A stretch of DNA of 64,000 nt from CAZCDS01 sp964497585. Lineage in GTDB: Bacteria > Desulfobacterota > Desulfomonilia > Desulfomonilales > Desulfomonilaceae. Position numbers and translations under genes: made by a program. Below are positions 44,541 through 52,825 of the stretch, one piece after another. A model generated the notes under the pieces. That model saw nothing but the letters and a program-made list of their open reading frames with translations. It was not told the DNA's origin and ran no database searches. The stretch lies in the NCBI GenBank assembly GCA_964497585.1, contig CAZCDS010000011.1, positions 62,001 through 126,000 of the forward strand. Reading direction: 5' to 3'. Position 1 is the stretch's first letter. Every line of letters starts with the position of its first letter.

Positions 44541-45008
44541 ATGAGGAATATTTCGATGGCCACTGCAATAGCTCTTCTTTTCTGGTTTTCGTCCATGGGC
44601 AACTGCAGCGATAAATGTAACATCGCTGTCACGTCAGACGGCTTAATATTGACTACAATGAAATCAAATGATCCTGAGGTTGGCCCTATCCTCTTTGTGG
44701 TGAAGGGCAAGGTCAAAAACCTTGGCAAAAGGGTCCGGCAAGTTACGATAAGCAGCGGCTGCTTCACTATGGGACCAAAGCGGAAATTAGAGCCGTACAA
44801 GAGGACATTACCACAGCCTACGTTTGGAAAGGGTCTTCGTGCAGCTCGTTGTACTTGCCTTCCAGATCCTAAGCGGATCGCCGGAATCGACACCTTGAAG
44901 CCGGGCGAGGAAAAGAGTTTTGTTCTTCCGCTAGCTTACTCGGAGGAAATCAAAAAGGGGCTGACTTATCCTATATTTACCCCGAACCTGCAGATCATTT
45001 GTGAATAA
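44541..45008 (+). CDS. Small exported protein, unknown function
   Basis: 155 residues from ATG 44541 (AAGGGG upstream). The signal peptide includes A-T-A-I-A-L-L-F-W-F. The mature part has about six Cys (D-K-C-N-I, S-G-C-F, A-R-C-T-C, I-I-C-E) and beta-strand-like text (G-P-I-L-F-V-V-K-G-K-V-K-N-L-G-K) that recalls FxLYD-type immunoglobulin-like folds in which loss or modification is tracked (L-K-P-G-E-E-K-S-F). That fold is a guess. Confidence 0.6.
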   Translation: MRNISMATAIALLFWFSSMGNCSDKCNIAVTSDGLILTTMKSNDPEVGPILFVVKGKVKNLGKRVRQVTISSGCFTMGPKRKLEPYKRTLPQPTFGKGLRAARCTCLPDPKRIAGIDTLKPGEEKSFVLPLAYSEEIKKGLTYPIFTPNLQIICE

Positions 45009-45222
45009 TGTGCACTGTAAGTGTTCAGCACGGCCAATGCAACCAATTGATACTGCAAGTTGAGACGGAGCACTTTGGTGTTCAACCACCGAACAGATGT
45101 AACAATCAGAGTATGCAGTTCGCCCCAATTGCCAAAACCGAAATTCCGCCAAGGACCACGGCCCATAACTCATGCAGGGAGTAGTACAAAACTGCTATAG
45201 CAAGCGGCACTGACATTAGCGT

Positions 45223-45767
45223 TTAAGCAAAGTAGGGGACAATTGATTTGAGCGCCCAGGAGCTTCCCTGGACGCGGTTGAATCTTCGAAAGAGGCTTTC
45301 CTTTGAGGTCTTTGAGCGACCCGAAGAAACGGTTGTGACGGCCCATTTGCGGGTTTCCTTCGATATGTACTCAGCGAGATTGAGTTTGGGCGAGTATTTC
45401 GGGAGGAAGTGGACCTCTATGAGATGGGTGATCTCACCGAGCCTTTTGCGTAGCGCCTTTGTCTTGTGCCAAGGGGCGTTGTCCACGACGAGATGGATCG
45501 TGCGACCCTTGTGAGCAGCTGTTCGATAAAGGCTAGAAACGTGTCCGTACTGTATTTCTCCACGAATCGGAAATGCCATCCCCGCTCGTCACCGACACGA
45601 ACCGCTCCCATCACTTTCACGCCCTTGCGACCGGGAGAACTCTTCACGCCGGTTCCTTTTCCCCTCAGGGCCCAGGTTCGATGGAACGATCCGGCTTGAC
45701 CGAAGGAAGCCTCGTCCTGGTAGATCAGTGTGACTGCCGTCCACGTTATGATGAAGCGTGGAGCCAC
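45223..45767 (-). pseudogene. IS630-family transposase fragment, frameshifted
   Basis: On the minus strand one frame gives Y-Q-D-E-A-S-F, W-A-L-R-G-K-G and K-V-M-G-A-V. Near 45515 the text moves to another frame with I-H-L-V-V-D-N-A-P-W-H-K and F-L-P-K-Y-S-P-K-L-N-L-A-E. These are the three parts of an IS630-type DDE core (DE..., VxDNAxxH, LPPYSPxLNPIE). The N-terminal DNA-binding part is missing and no terminal repeats were found. Confidence 0.7.
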
Positions 45768-46055
45768 CTACTTTGGTCTGGTTATAGACAGCATCGATAG
45801 TTTGGTCATAGAAGTTGGTGTTATGATTGAACTTGTCGGCGAAAAAATGGGACAAATCTTTCTCGAAACCTGGAGTCTAGAGTGCCACAGTGATAAAGCT
45901 GAAACCCTTGCCAGCCAGTTCCTGGCCTTTCTCCCATCCCTCTTTGACACAATCGGTTGCCCTAGGTAGCTGTCAGGTAACTCACCTCTGTCAGATGAAG
46001 TCCCATCTATCACACTCAACCGGGGGCACATAATTCGGCGGCAGGTCAGGTGTCT

Positions 46056-48890
46056 CTATTCCGCGGAGTCTGCTTTCATAAGATCCTTTATGCCCTTCAG
46101 CAGCTTCTGGAACCTGACAGGCTTGTTGACAACCAGATCAAAGCCGGACGTAGCAATCTGGTCTTCCTCCTCAAGCTGGCTCGCCCAGCCAGTGAGGAGA
46201 ATGAGGGGTGGCTTCGTAACGCCTTTCTCACGACATATTTCCTTGATCTCCTCACCCACTTCGAAACCGCTCATCCCAGCCATGGCAAGGTCGCAAATGA
46301 CCAGATCAAAACCGGACTTTTTGAAAAGCTCTATTCCTTCCCGCCCAGACGAAGCCGTAACCACCGTGTGGGAGTGTCTTCGGAGTGTTCGTCCGATCAG
46401 AGCGAGGATATCTGCCTCATCGTCTATCAGGAGAATGCGGCACTGGACGGGGGGCGTGTCTAGAGGAGGCGTTCCTTCCGGGGCAGGAGTGTAATCGCTT
46501 AAAGGCAGGCGGATGGTGAAGGTGGTTCCCTCGGCCTCCTTGGTGTCGAGAGAGATTTCTCCTCCGTGCCGACGAATGATCCCATAACTGCTGCTCAGCC
46601 CCATACCGGTTCCCATAAGACCTTTGGAAGTCCAAAAAGGCTCAAACACTTTTCCAACATTCTGCGCAGGGATCCCCACGCCGTTGTCGTGAATTTGTAC
46701 ATACGTGTGGTCGCCGTCAACAGATGTGCTTATGGTAATTTCACCGCCCCTGGGCAAGGCTTCAACCGCGTTCTTGATGAGGTTGACCATGACTTCGAAC
46801 AACTCATTTTCTTTACCTCTTATTGTGCAGCCATGGGTCAGGTACGGATTCATTCCAATTTTGATTCCTTCCACTTCAGCGCCAGTCTTCCAGTAACACT
46901 TCGTCATCTCAATGGATTTAGCCACCGTAGACGATAGGTCAAACACTTCGCCCGAAGGAATTGCTTCCCCAGTGCGTATACGAGAGAAAGTCTGCAGACG
47001 TCTGATCATCTCCGTGCCGGTACCGGCAGTCTTAAGAATCGTTCTGACAATGGACGGTGTCTCCGACAAATTGCCCGTTTCCAGATCGGCCAATACCTCG
47101 ATGGAGGCACTAAGAATTACCTGGAGCAGATTATTGAAGTTGTGTGCCACGCCTCCTGCCATCTCGCCCAGGGCTCTTATCCTTTCCGTCTGCACGAGGA
47201 GGTCTTCTGCCTTCTTGCGAGCGGTGATGTCTTCAAGTATCCCCTGACATCCGCAAACCTCGCCGCTCAGGTCAAGCACCGGTGTGAGCAGTATCCTCCA
47301 GTAAGAGTTCTTGCCCCACTGGGTAGTGACAGGTGATTCCACGTTTGTCACTTGACCTTTTTCCAAACAGTGCCGAAAAGCCTGCGACACGTCCACTCCC
47401 GCCAAAGGTGGAGATGTGAGGACGTTAGTGGATCTTACCGCTTCAACAGATGGAGCCCCAAGGATCTCCAACACGCGCCGATTGACATCAAGAATGCGAC
47501 CGTCTCTGGTAACGGAGATGGTGCCGTATGGAGCGTTATCAACCAAGACACGGTACGTCTCCTCGGTCTGCCTGGCCGACTCCGTTGCCTGGATTGTCTC
47601 TGTGACATTATGGATCAATAGTGCTACGCTTCTCACTTTGGCCTCAACATCAAAGACCGGTAAAAAGATACTTTCGAACCGTCTTCCATCCTGGATCTCA
47701 TCCTGAAATCGCAACGTCTTTCCGGTCTGGATGGCCTCGTCAATTCGCGCTCGTGCGGTTGAGGCCAAATAGGGTGGTACGAAATCATAAATCGGTCTTC
47801 CGAGCATTTGGTCGACTTGTTTGCCAAATTCTAGGACCAGCACGGGGTTTGCAAGAAGAATAGTCCCCTCGGTGTCAAGCATGGCCGCCGGGTCGCCGGT
47901 AGAGTTGAGAAGGGCTTCAATCGTCTCCTGTTCACCCCGGAGAGCTTTCTTCACGAGACCACGTTGAATGACGTGAACCACCCGTTTGGCGATCGCGTCA
48001 AGGACACTTCTCCCTTCCTCAAGGAAAGGACCTTCGCTGCCATCCGGCCTTTTTTCCGAACCGTGGAGCTCCAATTTCCCTATATGCTCGCCATAAACGG
48101 TGAGCTGGCTCGCTTCCTTCGATACACCTTCCTCATAGTCTCTTGATCTGAAGTCCTGAAACCCCAACACTAGTCTTGCATGGGTGACTTCTGGACACCG
48201 AGAGGCCAAGGGAATAAGATCGACAATCCCCTGAAGAACTTCCTGCAACGATACACTCGATGTCTCCACAAGCTCCGAGATGCTTAGGACGCAGTTCAGT
48301 TCCTTGAGGCGCTTCAAGAGCTCTTGGCCGCGCATCGGCAGTGACTCCTCCAACTGTTTTGGCCTGATTTGGTCACTGAAGACCACCGCGAGTTGGTCTG
48401 AAGGCATTCTATAAACAGCAGCAGTCATCGATATCTCTATGCCATTGCTCATGCCGCTCGTCAGAGGATGCCTTCGAGATTCTCCAGTCCGCCAACACTT
48501 TTGAAGAACGTCGAAAAGCCCTGATTGCTTTGCCTCTGGAATGATGTCCGTAACGTTCTTGCCGATTAGTCTTCTCTTCACCGTCTCGTCTAAAGGCTCA
48601 CCTGCTCTGTTCAGATCCACGAGGATAAAAGCCTCCCCATTGTTCACAGCTCTGAATATTGCGAGTCCTTCCACAATGTTCTCAAGAAAGGATGCGTAAC
48701 TCAATCCAGCCTCCCTTGGACGTTCTTCACCCGGCTTTTGTGAGAAGATATCCCCAAGAATTTGACCAGCTTTCGTCTTAGTCCATGCCTTTTGCCAACA
48801 GCGAAGAGCCGTCCGCTCAACACATTGTGTTCCCCCGGAGTCCGCAGGCACATCTCCCTGCCCGAGTCCTCTCCACGCCATCTGTGCCAT
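46056..48890 (-). CDS. Hybrid sensor histidine kinase with PAS domains and receiver
   Basis: 944 residues. The domains in order are a PAS-like segment (about 65-180), a short linker domain (about 200-310), PAS (about 322-435), PAS (about 445-560), HisKA with His583 in M-A-G-G-V-A-H-N-F-N-N, a HATPase (about 690-805, N-box N-L-I-K-N-A-V-E-A and G-T-G-M-G-L-S-S-S-Y-G), and a C-terminal receiver with Asp867 (V-I-C-D-L-A-M). No transmembrane segment is evident, so it senses in the cytoplasm. The V-A-H-N-F-N-N H-box marks the subgroup whose receivers usually act as phosphate sinks or relays. No partner regulator is adjacent; the gas vesicle regulators lie 2 kb away on the other strand. The start may be further downstream, since the first 50 residues look unstructured. 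Confidence 0.85.
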   Translation of the reverse strand: MAQMAWRGLGQGDVPADSGGTQCVERTALRCWQKAWTKTKAGQILGDIFSQKPGEERPREAGLSYASFLENIVEGLAIFRAVNNGEAFILVDLNRAGEPLDETVKRRLIGKNVTDIIPEAKQSGLFDVLQKCWRTGESRRHPLTSGMSNGIEISMTAAVYRMPSDQLAVVFSDQIRPKQLEESLPMRGQELLKRLKELNCVLSISELVETSSVSLQEVLQGIVDLIPLASRCPEVTHARLVLGFQDFRSRDYEEGVSKEASQLTVYGEHIGKLELHGSEKRPDGSEGPFLEEGRSVLDAIAKRVVHVIQRGLVKKALRGEQETIEALLNSTGDPAAMLDTEGTILLANPVLVLEFGKQVDQMLGRPIYDFVPPYLASTARARIDEAIQTGKTLRFQDEIQDGRRFESIFLPVFDVEAKVRSVALLIHNVTETIQATESARQTEETYRVLVDNAPYGTISVTRDGRILDVNRRVLEILGAPSVEAVRSTNVLTSPPLAGVDVSQAFRHCLEKGQVTNVESPVTTQWGKNSYWRILLTPVLDLSGEVCGCQGILEDITARKKAEDLLVQTERIRALGEMAGGVAHNFNNLLQVILSASIEVLADLETGNLSETPSIVRTILKTAGTGTEMIRRLQTFSRIRTGEAIPSGEVFDLSSTVAKSIEMTKCYWKTGAEVEGIKIGMNPYLTHGCTIRGKENELFEVMVNLIKNAVEALPRGGEITISTSVDGDHTYVQIHDNGVGIPAQNVGKVFEPFWTSKGLMGTGMGLSSSYGIIRRHGGEISLDTKEAEGTTFTIRLPLSDYTPAPEGTPPLDTPPVQCRILLIDDEADILALIGRTLRRHSHTVVTASSGREGIELFKKSGFDLVICDLAMAGMSGFEVGEEIKEICREKGVTKPPLILLTGWASQLEEEDQIATSGFDLVVNKPVRFQKLLKGIKDLMKADSAE

Positions 48891-50068
48891 GAAGACGAGC
48901 GCCGTATCAGGCCTGGTGATTGTTCCTCAGTCTCCTACAAGACAAGTGAACGTATTGTTCGGCTCGGCCCCGCATTCGGCAGCTCGTGCAAGCTTAGCGA
49001 GAAGCTCTCATGTGTGCGTTTGCCCTGGAGCCGCCACGTTCACACATTCCTTTGAAGAGGCGTCGCATGGTATGGCTTTGCGTGGTTGATTTGAGGCCAT
49101 GCCTCGTCAGAGGAGCCTAGCTGAAATCTATGCACAATCAATGCCAACGCTAGCATACGTGCAAAGAGGAGGCAACTCAAAAGCAGCGGAAGCTGCACGA
49201 GAAAGGAAGGGAGAGGACCGCTGCACCGTGAGAAGCTGAATGTTGGGCGTGCCAGCGAGAGTCTTTCCGCTCCGTGAGGAGGGAATTCACCCAGAACTCG
49301 GAGGCTTCGCAGCGGGTTGGGGGCATCACCGTTTCCCACCTTCCGGCCTTGCCATAATGTCTCATCTTCTTTTGCCCCTTCCGTTCCACGTCCTTCGTCC
49401 CCTTTCTTCTTCGTCCGAATCCTCGATATGTTAGATAATACTCTGATGTTATGTCATTTGTCAGTAGCGCAAGAGAATCCGTTGTTTCCAAGAAGCTCGA
49501 TGGCACACTTTGTGCTGGCCTCTTGGACGGATAAGGATTCGCATCGTCGTGGTTCCGATGGTAGGGGAATAGCCGGCCTTGGATTACCGGAGGATTTCGA
49601 GGTCAGGACGATGGTCCCGAGCGGTTTCGCGAGGCCTCCCCCACGAGGCTCGGGGAACCTTGGCCACCCGCTCGACGCATAGGGGACTCTCGTGTAGGAT
49701 CTTCTATCCTGGGCGCGCTGGGGTTTGGTCCGATAACATGGATCGAGATGAGGATAAGGGACAATCCGGCGTGCATTGCGCACGAGAGTCCGTGGAACCG
49801 CCAAGTCTGGACGGGGTTCGGCTCTTGAATGTTCTACAGGGAGGCCGGGGGCTTTTTCGTAGCGAGAGCCCTCTCATGGCACAAAGGTAGAATTGTCCTT
49901 CAAAAGGTCAATGAAGAGAGATGCCTGTCTGCTCTGAATTTGCACGAGAGGGACGGTCCGCCAACGGGAAGAGGTGTTTTGCGGAGAGATTTCCACCCTA
50001 GTATGGAACATGCTCTATGGAAGTCGCTCCATAGTTCCGCGAAAAGATGCTAGACTCGAGGTGCGACA
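48891..50068. other. 1.2 kb intergenic between the hybrid kinase and the gas vesicle region
   Basis: Open frames on both strands lack ribosome sites and family motifs. The only element noted is a sigma-54-like site at 49501. Confidence 0.45.
49501..49516 (+). promoter_or_regulatory. Possible sigma-54 promoter
   Basis: TGGCAC, five bases, GTGCT: perfect -24 box and a -12 box with one mismatch, GG and GC correctly ten bases apart. It points toward the gene at 50069, over 500 bases away, so its use is uncertain. Confidence 0.35.
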
Positions 50069-50671
50069 ATGGGGGCCGAAGCCCGTCGAAAGATTCCGTC
50101 GAGGAGAATCATCTATATTCCCATTGCACACACCGATGCTGACATGGGCTCGCTAAGCGGTGCAGTGCGCCGGATATCACTTGAGAAATTGGGCAGATTC
50201 GGTCGGAAACGCAAAGACGAGCTGATCGATAGGATTTGGTCCGAAATAGACCGAGAGATCGAGCGATTATCTCTTCCCTGGGACCGCGTGCGTATCTACC
50301 AGGACGGACTGCCTGTTTCCGGCAGAGAGTCCGAGATAGTCACTGAACTGGCAAAGCGTGGCAGCCGCAACCACAAGCTGATTCTCGGTCTCACGGAGAA
50401 GGGTGGAACCCTCATGGGGACTGAGTCGGTGGACCTGCTTCTGGAAGAGTACGAGTTGGCAAAGCGGCTCATGTCTTCCAAGCGGGCCGGAGCGAACACA
50501 ACCCGAGACAAACTCAAGAGCGACTCATTGCTCAAGAGACGTGACCAGTTCATTGCGAATCGGATCAATGACACGCTCCGGGAGGGAGAAACCGCGATAG
50601 TCTTTTTGGGGATGCTCCATTCTTTGGAACCATGGCTGGCCAAGGATATCGAAGTGGTTCATCCCATGTAA
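50069..50671 (+). CDS. Conserved-looking protein of unknown function
   Basis: A 200-residue, mostly helical, charged protein. It begins with I-I-Y-I-P-I-A-H-T-D-A-D-M-G-S-L and has R-I-Y-Q-D-G-L-P-V-S-G and L-M-G-T-E-S. These strings look familiar from uncharacterised bacterial proteins, but I know no function. GAGGTG precedes the ATG. It ends 182 bases before the gas vesicle regulator and may or may not belong to that cluster. Confidence 0.6.
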   Translation: MGAEARRKIPSRRIIYIPIAHTDADMGSLSGAVRRISLEKLGRFGRKRKDELIDRIWSEIDREIERLSLPWDRVRIYQDGLPVSGRESEIVTELAKRGSRNHKLILGLTEKGGTLMGTESVDLLLEEYELAKRLMSSKRAGANTTRDKLKSDSLLKRRDQFIANRINDTLREGETAIVFLGMLHSLEPWLAKDIEVVHPM

Positions 50672-50853
50672 GGGCCTCCCGCGATTTCCGATCGTCGGGG
50701 CGAACACAGGCATTGGCGGTGTAATCTTTCCCGCCCATTCCGTGATGTTCGGTTGGCCCTCAACCTCGGTTGGGTTCCTGTCGTACGTCTCAACGGAGCA
50801 AGCCAAGTCACCCGCCGGGCGCGGATAGCGATTGTTTACCGGAGGAAAAAGTG

Positions 50854-52296
50854 ATGGCCGAAGCGCGAGGCCGAATTCTAATTGTGGATGACGAAAAGGA
50901 TTTCAGTGATCTACTGTTCTACCTGCTCAAGGAGGAGGGATTTTCTCCGGTGGTAGCGCAGGACGGAGATTCGGCACTGGAGATGATCCGCCTCGGGATT
51001 GCCGAGGCCGTACTGCTGGATGTGAAAATGCCCGGAATTGACGGGATGGAGGTACTAAAGCGCTCCAAGAAGTTGAACCCAAACCTTCCCATCCTAATGA
51101 TCACAGCCCACGGCGGTATCGATGGTGCAGTAAAAGCAATGAAATTGGGCGCGCAGGATTATCTTACCAAGCCCATAAATAATAAGGAACTTGTTGGGAA
51201 AGTCAGAAGAGCGCTCGAAAACAAGCCCACAGTGCCGACAAAGCTGAAAGCGTCGGATATGAGCCCGAAATTGTCGGCTGCTGAATTGCAGACGATAATG
51301 GGGCCGAGCGAAGCGGTGACCGGGATTATTTCCGATATCATGCTGGTTGCGCCCTCGAATTTCACCGTGGTCATCCAAGGAGAGACCGGGACGGGAAAGG
51401 AGTTAATAGCGCGGACGATCCACAAGGCCAGCCGGAAATCCGACGCGTCTCTGGTTCCGGTTGACTGCGGGGCGATTCCGGAGTCCCTTTTTGAGAGCGA
51501 ACTCTTTGGCCATGAGAAGGGAGCGTATACTGGCGCAATTTCCAGACGAGCCGGAAAGTTCGAGATTGCCCAGGGAGGGACTCTCTTCCTCGACGAAATA
51601 GCCAACATGCCGCTAGGTTGCCAGATCAAACTCCTCCGGGCGATTCAGGAACGGAGCTTCTGTCGAGTGGGCGGCAACGAACCGGTGAGCGTGGACGTAC
51701 GTCTCCTTATTGCAACGAATAGGGACCTGAACCAAGAGATACGCAAGGGTGCGTTCAGCCGGGACCTGTTCTATCGGCTGAGCGAATTTTCCATTGTGAT
51801 TCCTCCTCTCAGGGAGCGGAAAGAGGATATCGTTCACCTGGCCAATCGATTCCTGCAGGCGACCAACTTCGAACTGGGCAAGAGCGTGCGTCGGATTTCA
51901 GACTCGGCACTCCAGGCTCTGCTTGACTTCAATTGGCCGGGGAATGTTCGTCAGCTGAGATCGGTGATTCGTAGGGCTGTTCTCCGGGCTGACGAGCTGA
52001 TCAATCTGGGGCATCTCAACTTGTTGAACGGAGATTCGTGCAGCCCGGTAGTCGATCGCACAGTCTCGGATGTTGTGTGGGAAGGACTTCCCCTCAAGGA
52101 GATGGTGCGTAAGTGTATCAGAGACGTAGAGCGTCGTGTCATAGCAGATGTACTGCGGAGAACCGCCGGCAACAAGGCCAAGGCGGCCCGGCTACTCCAG
52201 ATCGACTACAAGACCATCCACTCGAAGATCAAACAGTACGACATTAAGATCGGGGAGGAGGACGAAGATGACCACGAAGAAGAACGACCAGAATGA
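50854..52296 (+). CDS. NtrC-type sigma-54 activator, likely gas vesicle regulator
   Basis: 480 residues: receiver (about 5-120) with acidic pair V-D-D-E and phosphoacceptor Asp56 (L-L-D-V-K-M-P), AAA+ domain with Walker A G-E-T-G-T-G-K-E (176-183), sigma-54 loop GAYTGA (223-228), and a Fis-type C-terminus (N-K-A-K-A-A-R-L-L-Q-I-D-Y-K-T). The C-terminal tail is unusually acidic (G-E-E-D-E-D-D-H-E-E-E). The start at 50854 follows CCGGAGG. With the histidine kinase at 56535 and the consensus sigma-54 site before gvpA, it is the probable direct activator of vesicle synthesis; in Serratia gas vesicle clusters regulators of this kind (Gvr) play that part. It overlaps the next gene. Confidence 0.88.
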   Translation: MAEARGRILIVDDEKDFSDLLFYLLKEEGFSPVVAQDGDSALEMIRLGIAEAVLLDVKMPGIDGMEVLKRSKKLNPNLPILMITAHGGIDGAVKAMKLGAQDYLTKPINNKELVGKVRRALENKPTVPTKLKASDMSPKLSAAELQTIMGPSEAVTGIISDIMLVAPSNFTVVIQGETGTGKELIARTIHKASRKSDASLVPVDCGAIPESLFESELFGHEKGAYTGAISRRAGKFEIAQGGTLFLDEIANMPLGCQIKLLRAIQERSFCRVGGNEPVSVDVRLLIATNRDLNQEIRKGAFSRDLFYRLSEFSIVIPPLRERKEDIVHLANRFLQATNFELGKSVRRISDSALQALLDFNWPGNVRQLRSVIRRAVLRADELINLGHLNLLNGDSCSPVVDRTVSDVVWEGLPLKEMVRKCIRDVERRVIADVLRRTAGNKAKAARLLQIDYKTIHSKIKQYDIKIGEEDEDDHEEERPE

Positions 52297-52825
52297 GAAT
52301 GTGAACATTGGAGGCGGTCTGAGCGGGTTTCTTGGAGGACTGACGAATCTGGTAGAAAAGCTCGGCGAACTGGCGGAAAAGGCGGAGGATTTTTCCGGCG
52401 GCGGTGAGATATCCGGGCTTGGTGGTGCAAGAGACCTCAAAGGAGTCTATGGCTTCAACGTGAGGGTCGGGCTGGGAGGAGAAGACAAGATCACGGTGGA
52501 GCCTTTCGGAAATATCAGAAGGGATAAGGAGTCCGGAAAAACGGTGGTTCAGGAGGTTCGCGAGCCATTGGCGGATGTCTTCGAGGAGGAGGATCACACC
52601 CTTGTCATAGTTGAAATGCCGGGCATAGGGGGCGAAGATGTAGAAGTCCATATCAAAGATGATGTCCTTACCATCTCGGCCGAACGCGGACAGCAGAAGT
52701 ACCTAAAGGAAGTCTTGTTGCCCAGGAGCTACTCCCAGGAAGACTTGGTCGTTTCGTGCAACAACGGGATACTCGAGATCAAGTGCCGCAATGAGGAGGG
52801 AGACAACGATGGGAACGAAAAGTGA
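52268..52825 (+). CDS. GvpH-like Hsp20/alpha-crystallin protein
   Basis: 185 residues. The N-terminal half is glycine-rich and amphipathic (G-G-G-L-S-G-F-L-G-G-L, L-V-E-K-L-G-E-L-A-E-K). The C-terminal half, from about 95, is a small heat-shock domain (P-L-A-D-V-F-E-E-E-D, V-E-M-P-G-I, L-T-I-S-A-E-R, then V-L-L-P-R and N-G-I-L-E-I-K-C). This layout is that of GvpH, which binds other gas vesicle proteins during assembly. ATG 52268 (GGGGAGGAGG upstream) lies inside the end of the regulator gene; the gene in turn overlaps the AAA+ gene by 17 bases. Confidence 0.82.
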   Translation: MTTKKNDQNENVNIGGGLSGFLGGLTNLVEKLGELAEKAEDFSGGGEISGLGGARDLKGVYGFNVRVGLGGEDKITVEPFGNIRRDKESGKTVVQEVREPLADVFEEEDHTLVIVEMPGIGGEDVEVHIKDDVLTISAERGQQKYLKEVLLPRSYSQEDLVVSCNNGILEIKCRNEEGDNDGNEK

